Positions 6,484 to 12,863 of a DNA stretch of 14,552 nucleotides are shown here, one piece after another. The position numbers and the translations under genes were made by a program. Numbering within the stretch: the first letter of the stretch is position 1; each line of letters starts with the position of its first letter. The notes under the pieces are model-generated. The model was given only the letters and a program-made list of their open reading frames with translations. It was not told the origin of the DNA and ran no database searches. The stretch covers positions 1 through 14,552 of the forward strand of contig CANPZA010000027.1 in NCBI GenBank assembly GCA_947588915.1, in the 5' to 3' direction. This stretch comes from an uncultured Clostridia bacterium (lineage in GTDB: Bacteria > Bacillota_A > Clostridia > TANB77 > CAG-508).

Positions 6484-8063
6484 TCAATTCCCAAATACTC
6501 ATTGTATGTTACTTCTCTGTCAATTATCTTTCCATTTTCTTTAATATCTATTATACGATTTGCAACTGTTTGTGTTAATTCATGGTCATGAGATGTAAAT
6601 AATATATTACCTGTAAACCTTTTCATTCCCTCATTTAATGCTGTTATACTTTCCATATCTAAGTGGTTTGTTGGTTCATCAAATAGTAAGAAATTAGCTC
6701 CTGATAACATCATTTTTGATAATACACATCTTACTTTTTCTCCTCCAGATAATACTCCTACTTTTTTTAGTGCTTCATCTCCTGAAAATAGCATTCTACC
6801 TAAAAAACTTCTTACATATGTTTCATCTGGATCTTTTGAGTATTTTCTAAGCCAATTCGTTACATCTTCATCTGTTTCAAATAGATAATTATTATCTTTT
6901 GGAAAATAATCGTGTGAAATTGTAGTTCCCCATATTATTTCCCCTTCATCTGGTTCTATTTCTCCCGCAATTATTTGAAATAACACAGTTTTTGCTATTT
7001 CATTATTTGCTAAAAATGCAATTTTATTTCCTTGTTTTACATCAAATGAAACTTTATCTAACACCTTTATACCATCTACTGTCTTTGAAATATTTTTTAC
7101 TTGTAATATTTCTTTTCCTGGTTCTCTATCTGGCTTAAAGTCTATATATGGATATTTTCTATTTGATGGTTTTATTTCTTCTAATTCGATCTTTTCTAAT
7201 GTTTTCTTTCTTGATGTAGCTTGTTTTGATTTTGATGCATTTGCACTAAATCTTGCAATAAATTCTTGTAATTCTTTTATTTTTTCTTCCTTTTTCTTAT
7301 TTTGTTCTCTCGCTTGTTTTAATGCAAGCTGGCTTGATTCATACCAAAAGTCATAATTTCCTGGATATACTTTAATTTTACCAAAATCAACATCTGCAAT
7401 ATGTGTACATACTTTATTTAGAAAATATCTATCATGTGACACAACTATTACTGTATTTTCAAAATCCATTAGAAAGTCTTGTAGCCAATTAATACTTTTT
7501 AAATCTAAATCATTCGTAGGCTCATCCAATAATAAAACATCTGGATTTCCAAATAGACTCTGTGCAAGTAATACTTTTACTTTATCCTTAGCTTCTATAT
7601 CTTTCATTAGTTTATAATGATTATCTGGAGTTATTCCTAAATCATTTAATAACATTGCACTATCAGATTCTGCATTCCATCCATCTAGTTCTGCAAATCT
7701 TTCTTCCAACTTTGCTGCTTTCATTCCATCTTCTTCTGAAAAATCTGGCTTACTATAAATAATTTCTTTTTCTTTCATAATATCATATAATTCTTTATTT
7801 CCCATAATTACAGTATCCATAACTGTATAATCTTCATAAGCAAAGTGATCTTGTTTTAGAACTGATATTCTCTCTGTCTTATCTATACTAACATCTCCCT
7901 TGCTTGGCTCTATTTCCTTAGATAATACTTTTAAAAAAGTTGACTTTCCAGCACCATTTGCTCCTATTATCCCATAACAATTTCCTTTTCCGAATCGAAT
8001 ATTAACATCTTCAAATAATACTCTTTTACCAAATCTTACGGTAACACCATTTGCACTTAACAT
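6480..8063 (-). CDS. ybiT: ABC-F family ATPase, YbiT/YkpA branch
   Basis: This is a soluble twin-ATPase of the ABC-F class, whose members act on ribosomes rather than in membranes. The 527 residues give domain 1 with Walker A GANGAGKST (34-42), Walker B LLLDEP with D180/E181, and switch H210. A basic helical linker follows (about 243-315, with the family hallmark RFSANASKSKQATSRKK). Domain 2 has signature LSGGE (438-442), Walker B D462/E463, and H492. The C-terminal GIE matches my memory of E. coli YbiT, so it is not truncated by the adjacent element. The domain 1 signature (KDIEAKDKVKVLLAQ, about 154-168) lacks LSGGQ, and the domain 2 Walker A (LANNEIAKTVL, 351-361) lacks its glycines. The start ATG has GAGGAG upstream and a near-consensus promoter. 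The exact role within ABC-F is not predictable. Confidence 0.93.
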   Translation of the reverse strand: MLSANGVTVRFGKRVLFEDVNIRFGKGNCYGIIGANGAGKSTFLKVLSKEIEPSKGDVSIDKTERISVLKQDHFAYEDYTVMDTVIMGNKELYDIMKEKEIIYSKPDFSEEDGMKAAKLEERFAELDGWNAESDSAMLLNDLGITPDNHYKLMKDIEAKDKVKVLLAQSLFGNPDVLLLDEPTNDLDLKSINWLQDFLMDFENTVIVVSHDRYFLNKVCTHIADVDFGKIKVYPGNYDFWYESSQLALKQAREQNKKKEEKIKELQEFIARFSANASKSKQATSRKKTLEKIELEEIKPSNRKYPYIDFKPDREPGKEILQVKNISKTVDGIKVLDKVSFDVKQGNKIAFLANNEIAKTVLFQIIAGEIEPDEGEIIWGTTISHDYFPKDNNYLFETDEDVTNWLRKYSKDPDETYVRSFLGRMLFSGDEALKKVGVLSGGEKVRCVLSKMMLSGANFLLFDEPTNHLDMESITALNEGMKRFTGNILFTSHDHELTQTVANRIIDIKENGKIIDREVTYNEYLGIE

Positions 8064-8106
8064 CTTTATTTTCTCCTCTGCTTTTTTCTTGTTTTTAACG
8101 TTATTT

Positions 8107-8135
8107 ATTATACTTTATTTCTCTAAAAATATCAA
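8107..8135 (-). promoter_or_regulatory. Sigma-A promoter of the ABC-F gene
   Basis: On the minus strand TTGATA (8135-8130), a 17-base spacer and a perfect TATAAT (8112-8107) lie about 45 bases before the ABC-F start codon. The -35 is within ACCTTGATA, nearly the same as the ACCTTGAAA at the divergent ttcA promoter. Confidence 0.8.
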
Positions 8136-8174
8136 GGTTAAAAATGTTTTTATCAAAATCTTATTATTCTTACC

Positions 8175-8203
8175 TTGAAAAGGTTTAATTGCTTTGATAT
8201 AAT
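8175..8203 (+). promoter_or_regulatory. Sigma-A promoter of ttcA
   Basis: TTGAAA (8175-8180), a 17-base spacer and a perfect TATAAT (8198-8203) predict a start near 8210. The leader is then only about 10 bases and just includes the GGTGAT ribosome binding site. This promoter rules out the upstream TTG at 8175 as the start codon. Confidence 0.8.
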
Positions 8204-8219
8204 GTTTTTGGTGATAAAA

Positions 8220-8936
8220 ATGCAACGAATACTAAGTTATATGAGAAAAGCTATTGAAGAATATAAAATGATAGAAGAAAATGATAAAATTGCTGTATGT
8301 TTATCAGGAGGTAAAGATTCTATTACCATGTTACATGCATTTAAAAACTTACAGTTATTTTATCCAAAAAAATTTGAATTAATAGCAATTAGTATAGATC
8401 CTGGATTTGAATTTTTCGATACAAATTTTTTACAAAAAATATGTGATAATCTATCTATTCCTTTATTCATTGGAAAAAGCAATGCAAAAGAAATAGTTTT
8501 TGATATTAGGAAAGAAAAAAATCCATGTTCTCTTTGTGCAAATCTTCGTAGAGGTGTAATTAACTCTATAGCTATTCAAGAAGGATGTAATAAAATTGCT
8601 TTAGGACATAATCAAGATGATGTTTTAGAAACATTTTTACTTAACTTACTTTACACAGGTAGTATAAACACTTTTTCCCCTGTAAGCTATATGGACCGTT
8701 CTAAAATAACACTAATTAGACCTTTGATATATACTCCTGAAAAACAAACTAAAAGGTTTATTAAAAAAAATAATTTATCTGTTATGCCTAAAGTATGCCC
8801 AATGGATGGTACATCTAAAAGAGAAGATATGAAAAATCTTATATTTTCTTTATCAAAAACTATTCCTATGTTACGCAGTAATTTATTTGGTGCTATACAA
8901 AGAAATTTAAAAGATTGGAAAATAACAAAAGCCTAA
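8220..8936 (+). CDS. ttcA: TtcA-family tRNA 2-thiocytidine synthetase
   Basis: This is a PP-loop ATPase predicted to thiolate cytidine 32 of tRNA using a [4Fe-4S] cluster. Numbered from the ATG at 8220 (MQRILSYMRKAIEEY), the 238 residues show the PP-loop SGGKDS at 29-34. The CxxC pair is C103/C106 (NPCSLCANLRRG), ALGHNQDDVLET follows at about 127-138, and the third cluster cysteine is C193 (KVCPMDG). These are the three cysteines that define TtcA and set it apart from TilS, which modifies with lysine instead. The frame is open further upstream to a TTG at 8175, but that TTG is the -35 hexamer of the promoter. The gene diverges from the ABC-F gene and is followed by a bidirectional terminator, so it is probably monocistronic. 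The 2-thiocytidine assignment comes from the family; related PP-loop enzymes with other tRNA targets exist. Confidence 0.88.
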   Translation: MQRILSYMRKAIEEYKMIEENDKIAVCLSGGKDSITMLHAFKNLQLFYPKKFELIAISIDPGFEFFDTNFLQKICDNLSIPLFIGKSNAKEIVFDIRKEKNPCSLCANLRRGVINSIAIQEGCNKIALGHNQDDVLETFLLNLLYTGSINTFSPVSYMDRSKITLIRPLIYTPEKQTKRFIKKNNLSVMPKVCPMDGTSKREDMKNLIFSLSKTIPMLRSNLFGAIQRNLKDWKITKA

Positions 8937-8956
8937 TTTTTTTAATTTTAGGCTTT
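8928..8956. terminator. Bidirectional terminator between ttcA and the phosphohexomutase gene
   Basis: A perfect 9-bp stem AAAGCCTAA / TTAGGCTTT (8928-8936 with 8948-8956) has T-rich tracts on both flanks. The ttcA stop codon TAA (8934-8936) is part of the left arm. It serves two convergent genes with stops 33 bases apart. Confidence 0.75.
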
Positions 8957-8969
8957 ATTATTTTTATAT

Positions 8970-10694
8970 TTATTCAACTATTTCTATCATTGATTTTTTC
9001 AAGCTCTCCAATTTTTTATCCGCTTCTTTATCACTATCTGCTTTTATTCCCATATATAACTTAATTTTTGGTTCTGTACCAGAAGGTCTAATACAACACC
9101 AACTATCATTTTCTAGTTCATAATATAGTACATTTGATTGTGGTAACCCTGTTTTTGTAATTTCTCCTGTTTGCATATTTTTTACAAGATCATTTTCCAC
9201 ATCTTTAAATGTTAATACTTTATAATCTCCTATTTTTTCAATATTAGTATTTCTCATTTTTGTCATCATATCATTAATTTCCTGTGCACCTTGTGCTCCT
9301 TCTCTTATAATAGATACTTGTGTTTCTTTATAATAACCATATTTTTCATAAATATCTATCATTGCATCCCATAAAGTTTTTCCCTTTGACTTATAATAGC
9401 ATGCCGCTTCACAAAGAGCCATTACAGCTGCAATACCATCTTTATCTCTTGCATAGTCTCCAATTAAACATCCGTAGCTTTCTTCATATCCAAATACATA
9501 TGTATTATTTCTCTTTTCTTCAGCTTCTCTCATTACTTTTCCTATATTTTTAAATCCCGTTAATACTTCAGGACATTTTAAACCATAATATTTTGCAATT
9601 GCTTTGGCTAAATTAGAAGATACTATTGTTGTAATAAGCATACCATCTGCAGGCAAAATTTCTTTTTCCTTCATTTGAGAAATTCTATATTCTGCAATCA
9701 ACAATGCAGACATATTTCCTGTATAACTCATATATTCTCCGCTTTTTATATCCTTTGAAAAAATTCCTAAACGGTCTGCATCTGGATCATTTGCCAAAAC
9801 AACATCTGCATCTACTTTTTTGGCTAAATCTAATGCTAATTTAAATGCTTTTGGATCTTCTGGATTAGGATAATCTACAGTTGGAAAATTTCCATCTGGC
9901 TTGCTTTGTTCAGGTACAACATATAAATTTTCTATACCCAATTCTTTTAAAAGTTTTTCTGCAATCGTATTTCCTGTTCCATGTAATGGTGTATAAACAA
10001 CTTTTAATGATTTTCCTTGCTCCTTTACAACATTTGGATTTAAAACACAATTTTTTAAAACTTGAATATATTTTTCATCCATATCTGTTCCAATTATTTT
10101 TAATAATCCTTTTTCAATTGCTTCTTGCTTTGTAATTTGTTTAATATCGCTAAAGTTTTGCACATTTCTTACCATACTAATTATATCTTTATCTCTTGGA
10201 GATACGATTTGTGCTCCATCATCCCAATATACTTTATATCCATTATATTTTGGTGGATTATGGCTTGCTGTTATCATTACTCCAGCAGTACATCCTAAAT
10301 TTCTTATTGCAAAAGATAATTCAGGTACTGGTCTTAAATTTTCGAACAAATATGCCTTTATTCCATTTCCGCATAATATTAATGCTGTTTGTAAGCTAAA
10401 TTCTTTTGACATAATTCTAGAATCATAACTAATTGCTACTCCTTTATTTTGAGTTCCTTGTGCAATTATATAATTTGCTAACCCTTGTGTCGCTTTTCCT
10501 ACTGTATATTTATTCATTCTATTTGTTCCAGCTCCAATAATTCCTCTTAATCCCGCTGTTCCAAATTCTAATTCTTTATAAAATCTATCTTCTATTTCTT
10601 TGTCATCATCTTTAATTCCCAATAATTCCTCTTTAGTTTCCTCATCAAATTCTTCTCCATCACACCATTTTTTATACTCTTCTAAATAATCCAT
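8970..10694 (-). CDS. pgcA: Alpha-phosphohexomutase (phosphoglucomutase)
   Basis: This cytoplasmic enzyme interconverts hexose 6- and 1-phosphates, most likely glucose. The 574 residues fit the four-domain PgcA-type family. The phosphoserine loop is TASHNP with S144, and metal-binding DPDADR spans about 303-308 (D303, D305, D307). The sugar-specificity loop GYEES is at 402-406, and the C-terminal phosphate-binding loop is RPSGTEPKIKLYMG. I chose the ATG at 10694, six bases after GGGAGG; a TTG one codon earlier is too close to that site. It lies 114 bases downstream of the UDP-sugar pyrophosphorylase in the same direction, so its product probably feeds that enzyme. No clear promoter of its own was found. 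A long hairpin sits just upstream of the ribosome binding site. Phosphopentomutase or mannomutase activity cannot be excluded. Confidence 0.92.
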   Translation of the reverse strand: MDYLEEYKKWCDGEEFDEETKEELLGIKDDDKEIEDRFYKELEFGTAGLRGIIGAGTNRMNKYTVGKATQGLANYIIAQGTQNKGVAISYDSRIMSKEFSLQTALILCGNGIKAYLFENLRPVPELSFAIRNLGCTAGVMITASHNPPKYNGYKVYWDDGAQIVSPRDKDIISMVRNVQNFSDIKQITKQEAIEKGLLKIIGTDMDEKYIQVLKNCVLNPNVVKEQGKSLKVVYTPLHGTGNTIAEKLLKELGIENLYVVPEQSKPDGNFPTVDYPNPEDPKAFKLALDLAKKVDADVVLANDPDADRLGIFSKDIKSGEYMSYTGNMSALLIAEYRISQMKEKEILPADGMLITTIVSSNLAKAIAKYYGLKCPEVLTGFKNIGKVMREAEEKRNNTYVFGYEESYGCLIGDYARDKDGIAAVMALCEAACYYKSKGKTLWDAMIDIYEKYGYYKETQVSIIREGAQGAQEINDMMTKMRNTNIEKIGDYKVLTFKDVENDLVKNMQTGEITKTGLPQSNVLYYELENDSWCCIRPSGTEPKIKLYMGIKADSDKEADKKLESLKKSMIEIVE

Positions 10695-10708
10695 CAATTT
10701 CCTCCCTT

Positions 10709-10738
10709 AGGGAAAAGAAAACCTTTTCTTATTCCCCT
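10709..10738 (-). promoter_or_regulatory. Hairpin in the leader of the phosphohexomutase gene
   Basis: On the minus strand the arms AGGGGAATAAGAAAA and TTTTCTTTTCCCT pair over 13 positions with two single-base bulges. The structure ends just before the GGGAGG ribosome binding site (10706-10701). The CCCT end of the hairpin could instead pair with the AGGG of the ribosome binding site. No T run follows, so it is not a terminator. Confidence 0.4.
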
Positions 10739-10771
10739 ATTTTAAAATTTAAATTTTTTATATAAATCAAT

Positions 10772-10806
10772 AAGAGGGATTTAAAGAACGTCCCTTTTTC
10801 CCTCTT
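10772..10806 (-). repeat. REP-like hairpin with GGGAC loop after the pyrophosphorylase gene
   Basis: The 8-bp arms AAGAGGGA / TCCCTCTT enclose a 19-base loop that reads AAAAGGGACGTTCTTTAAA on the minus strand. It starts two bases after the pyrophosphorylase stop codon. A short stem, a GGGAC-containing loop and a position at a stop codon are also features of the hairpins at 1564-1592 and 6449-6483. It might act as a terminator, although the T run lies on the plus-strand side, opposite to the gene. Confidence 0.45.
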
Positions 10807-10808
10807 TT

Positions 10809-12059
10809 TTAATCCAATTTATAGAATTTTTTATATAACTCTCTTGCTGTTTTTGGACAATCAACACCTGCTGAATCATCATTTTTAACTGGTGCAAATT
10901 CTTCCTCTCTTTTTACTCTTAGTACAGCCATTTCATCTACTTCTCCAAATGCATCAAATAAAAAAGCTTCAAATTTATAACTGTTTGGTGATGTTGGTAT
11001 TATAGCCTTTCCATCTTTGTTCATATATGTTGCTTTTTTATATGCTATATGGTATGGTAAAGGATTTGCTCCCATTCTCTCTATAGCATCTATGCTAAAC
11101 AAATTACAAAGAATATGAGATTCTCCATATAGTAATTCCCCATTTTCATCAACCGCTTCTGCCATTTCTTCTGTTATCTCTGAATATTCTATAACATTTG
11201 GTTTTCCATTTCTTTTACAGAACACTCCTACTTTTTCATGTGGATTTGCTTTAACTACAGATTTACAAGCAACTGTCACTTTTTTATCTATTGCTATACC
11301 CATTAAAACAGGATCTACCATTTTTGCTAAACAATTATCTACTCCACCTATAAAAACCCATTTAATACCCAGATTTTTCATTTTTTCAGTCATTCCTGTT
11401 TTTACAAGTGATTCATAAATTCCTCCATGACCATCTGCTGCTTGTTTTACTAAACCATCTTCCCCTATCAATATCTTTCCTTCTGTATCAACCATTGGAA
11501 GTTCACCTTGTACAAAGAAGAAGATGTTTTTATCTTTTTTAAATCCGAAATATTTATTACACTCAAAAAACTTTATTGTGTCCTTGTTGTTTTCTTTGCT
11601 TGTCATTATAAACCATGGGATAGAAACATCATATTTTTTTTCTTGTTCTTTTAAATAATCTGCTAATAGCTCAAATAATGACTTGTGCGAATTTAGTCCT
11701 ATATCATATGTTCCTTTTGGACCATTATGCCCAAGTCTTGTTCCCTGTCCTCCTGCCATTGTTACAACTGCTAATTCGCCTTTTCTAATAGCTTTTTCAC
11801 CTATATTTTCATAATATTTATAATCATCATATAATTTATACTTATCTAGATATTCTATTGGAGTAATCTCATCTTCGCTATTTTTTTTCTCTTTTTTTAT
11901 ATTACTATATAAGTTATTAATTAATTCATAATCTATATTTTCTAATTGATTTAATAGCTTACTTTTATACTCTTCATCTAACATATCATAATGTTGCAGT
12001 AAATGTTCCTGCCCATATTTTTTTAAAATACTTTTTATCTCTTCTGCTTTTTTGTCCAT
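10809..12059 (-). CDS. UDP-sugar pyrophosphorylase, eukaryotic UAP1-like
   Basis: This is a nucleotidyltransferase of the UDPGP family that joins UTP and a sugar 1-phosphate to give a UDP-sugar. The 416 residues begin with a helical region (1-85, YGQEHLLQHYDMLDEE) like that of eukaryotic UDP-GlcNAc pyrophosphorylase. The nucleotide-binding loop is MAGGQGTRLG (101-110) followed by PKG with K115 and the conserved GLNSHKSLF. Later family motifs include FFFVQGELPMVD, DGHGGIYESL, IGGVDNCLAKMVDP, VIEYSEI, FEAFLFDAF and REEEFAPVKN. It is unlike bacterial GalU or GlmU in fold order. The adjacent phosphohexomutase suggests glucose 1-phosphate as substrate, while the sequence resembles the GlcNAc enzymes, so substrate is undecided. 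The start ATG has AAGGAAG upstream and a good promoter about 70 bases away. Confidence 0.9.
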   Translation of the reverse strand: MDKKAEEIKSILKKYGQEHLLQHYDMLDEEYKSKLLNQLENIDYELINNLYSNIKKEKKNSEDEITPIEYLDKYKLYDDYKYYENIGEKAIRKGELAVVTMAGGQGTRLGHNGPKGTYDIGLNSHKSLFELLADYLKEQEKKYDVSIPWFIMTSKENNKDTIKFFECNKYFGFKKDKNIFFFVQGELPMVDTEGKILIGEDGLVKQAADGHGGIYESLVKTGMTEKMKNLGIKWVFIGGVDNCLAKMVDPVLMGIAIDKKVTVACKSVVKANPHEKVGVFCKRNGKPNVIEYSEITEEMAEAVDENGELLYGESHILCNLFSIDAIERMGANPLPYHIAYKKATYMNKDGKAIIPTSPNSYKFEAFLFDAFGEVDEMAVLRVKREEEFAPVKNDDSAGVDCPKTARELYKKFYKLD

Positions 12060-12101
12060 TATACTCTTCCTTTCTTAGCACAAAAGCATATTTTAATAAA
12101 A

Positions 12102-12118
12102 CAGATAATTATTATCTG
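12102..12118 (-). terminator. Hairpin at the predicted 5' end of the pyrophosphorylase transcript
   Basis: The 7-bp stem CAGATAA / TTATCTG with a 3-base loop is followed on the minus strand by TTTTATT. It could terminate transcripts from the 12163-12642 gene. It also begins within two bases of the predicted start of the pyrophosphorylase transcript, where it would instead be a 5' stem-loop. The stem is AT-rich and weak. Confidence 0.45.
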
Positions 12119-12126
12119 CTTTATTA

Positions 12127-12155
12127 TTTATACACTATTTTAAAAAAATAAGCAA
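12127..12155 (-). promoter_or_regulatory. Sigma-A promoter of the pyrophosphorylase gene
   Basis: On the minus strand TTGCTT (12155-12150), a 17-base spacer and TATAAA (12132-12127) predict a start near 12120. The leader would be about 60 bases and begin with the small hairpin at 12118-12102. Confidence 0.65.
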
Positions 12156-12162
12156 CTATTTT

Positions 12163-12642
12163 TTATAATTTTCGTATTTCTTTTTCTCCAGTTGTATTTA
12201 ATACTTTATTGTATTGTGTCATAATTTCATCTAATCTTTCTCCCACTTCATCTATATTGTAGCAATTTATTATTTTCATATTATTATCTTCTTTAAATAA
12301 ATTATCTATTTTATCATTTGTTTCATTGATATATTTTTCTTTACCTTTTACAAAAACAATTACATTTTTGTTTTCTTTAATATTATCTTGTATCTTTTGA
12401 AATTTGTTTGAATGCTCATTTTTCCAATTTAAATTTATTATATTTTCTTTTTTATCTTCTTTTAAATTTGTTTTGGATAATAATTTTTTCATAGTTCCTT
12501 CTAAATTATTTTCTGTTAAAATTATAATTTCATTTTTCTTTTCTATATTTTTATCAATATATGGTAAGCTAACCATTTCAAAATGATAATCACTTGCATA
12601 AAATGCACATATTTTTTCTTTTGTTTCCTTATCTCTACTCAT
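12163..12642 (-). CDS. Hypothetical protein, 159 aa, unrecognised
   Basis: I cannot assign this protein. The start is the ATG at 12642, with AAGGAAG about nine bases upstream. A TTG six codons earlier overlaps that ribosome binding site and is rejected. The 159 residues are highly charged and rich in Lys, Asn and Glu, with no signal peptide or membrane segment. The pattern ICAFYASDYHFEMVSLPYI at about 11-29 is followed by NEIIILTENNLEGTMKKLL. Further on, NVIVFVKG and MKIINCYNIDEVGE suggest alternating strands and helices. The opening resembles MEDS-type sensor domains (an FY near the start, a conserved loop, then a hydrophobic strand), but this is weak. It has a near-consensus sigma-A promoter. 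It precedes the pyrophosphorylase on the same strand, which has its own promoter, and diverges from spoIIR. Confidence 0.75.
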   Translation of the reverse strand: MSRDKETKEKICAFYASDYHFEMVSLPYIDKNIEKKNEIIILTENNLEGTMKKLLSKTNLKEDKKENIINLNWKNEHSNKFQKIQDNIKENKNVIVFVKGKEKYINETNDKIDNLFKEDNNMKIINCYNIDEVGERLDEIMTQYNKVLNTTGEKEIRKL

Positions 12643-12702
12643 TTGTATTCTTCCTTTCAATTAAAAAATCATACGGAAATCTTGCTTATCGCTTACTGGT
12701 AA

Positions 12703-12731
12703 ATTTTACCATTTCTTTACAAATATGTCAA
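12703..12731 (-). promoter_or_regulatory. Near-consensus sigma-A promoter of the 159-aa gene
   Basis: On the minus strand a perfect TTGACA (12731-12726), a 17-base spacer and TAAAAT (12708-12703) predict a start near 12696. The palindromic arms GGTAAA / TTTACC (12698-12710) overlap the -10 and could be an operator site. Confidence 0.8.
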
Positions 12732-12764
12732 TAATATTTCAAATAAAATTCATCGCGTTTTTCG

Positions 12765-12811
12765 ACAATTGAAAATTTTATCCTTTTTTAGTATAAAATT
12801 TTCAAAATTGT
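12765..12811. repeat. Long inverted repeat in the spoIIR upstream region
   Basis: ACAATTGAAAATTTTAT (12765-12781) is the inverse of ATAAAATTTTCAAAATTGT (12793-12811) apart from a two-base bulge, with an 11-base loop. It lies between the divergent 159-aa gene and spoIIR and overlaps the candidate sigma-F promoter. It may be a regulator-binding site or a cruciform. AT richness makes such repeats more likely by chance. Confidence 0.45.
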
Positions 12812-12819
12812 TAATAATT
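12791..12819 (+). promoter_or_regulatory. Candidate sigma-F promoter of spoIIR
   Basis: GTATA (12791-12795) and GTTAATAATT (12810-12819), 14 bases apart, resemble the Bacillus subtilis forespore sigma-F pattern (GywTA, about 15 bases, GgnrAnAnTw), with one mismatch in the -10. Transcription would start about 38 bases before the spoIIR start codon. spoIIR is sigma-F dependent in B. subtilis; whether this site is used here is inference. Confidence 0.4.
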
Positions 12820-12863
12820 AATTTAAAGAATATTTTTCAAATTAATTATTATGGAGGTAACTT

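Noticed and set aside
8175..8219. 15-codon N-terminal extension of TtcA from a TTG
   Set aside because: That TTG is the -35 hexamer of a perfect promoter. The family start MQRILSY at 8220 has a ribosome binding site.
9320..10399. Three plus-strand open frames inside the phosphohexomutase gene
   Set aside because: They are antisense to a conserved enzyme, have low-complexity Leu/Phe/His-rich translations and lack ribosome binding sites.
10740..10770. Separate promoter for the phosphohexomutase
   Set aside because: TTGATT and TAAAAT are present but 20 bases apart, outside the usual range.
10772..10810. Simple intrinsic terminator for the pyrophosphorylase gene
   Set aside because: The T run follows the stem on the plus strand, not in the gene's direction. 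The loop contains a GGGAC core, so it is listed as a REP-like hairpin.
12404..12586. Plus-strand open frame inside the 159-aa gene
   Set aside because: Its Phe/Ser/Ile-rich translation is the mirror of a Lys/Asn/Glu-rich gene and it has no ribosome binding site.
12643..12660. Six-codon extension of the 159-aa protein from a TTG
   Set aside because: It overlaps the AAGGAAG ribosome binding site used by the ATG at 12642.
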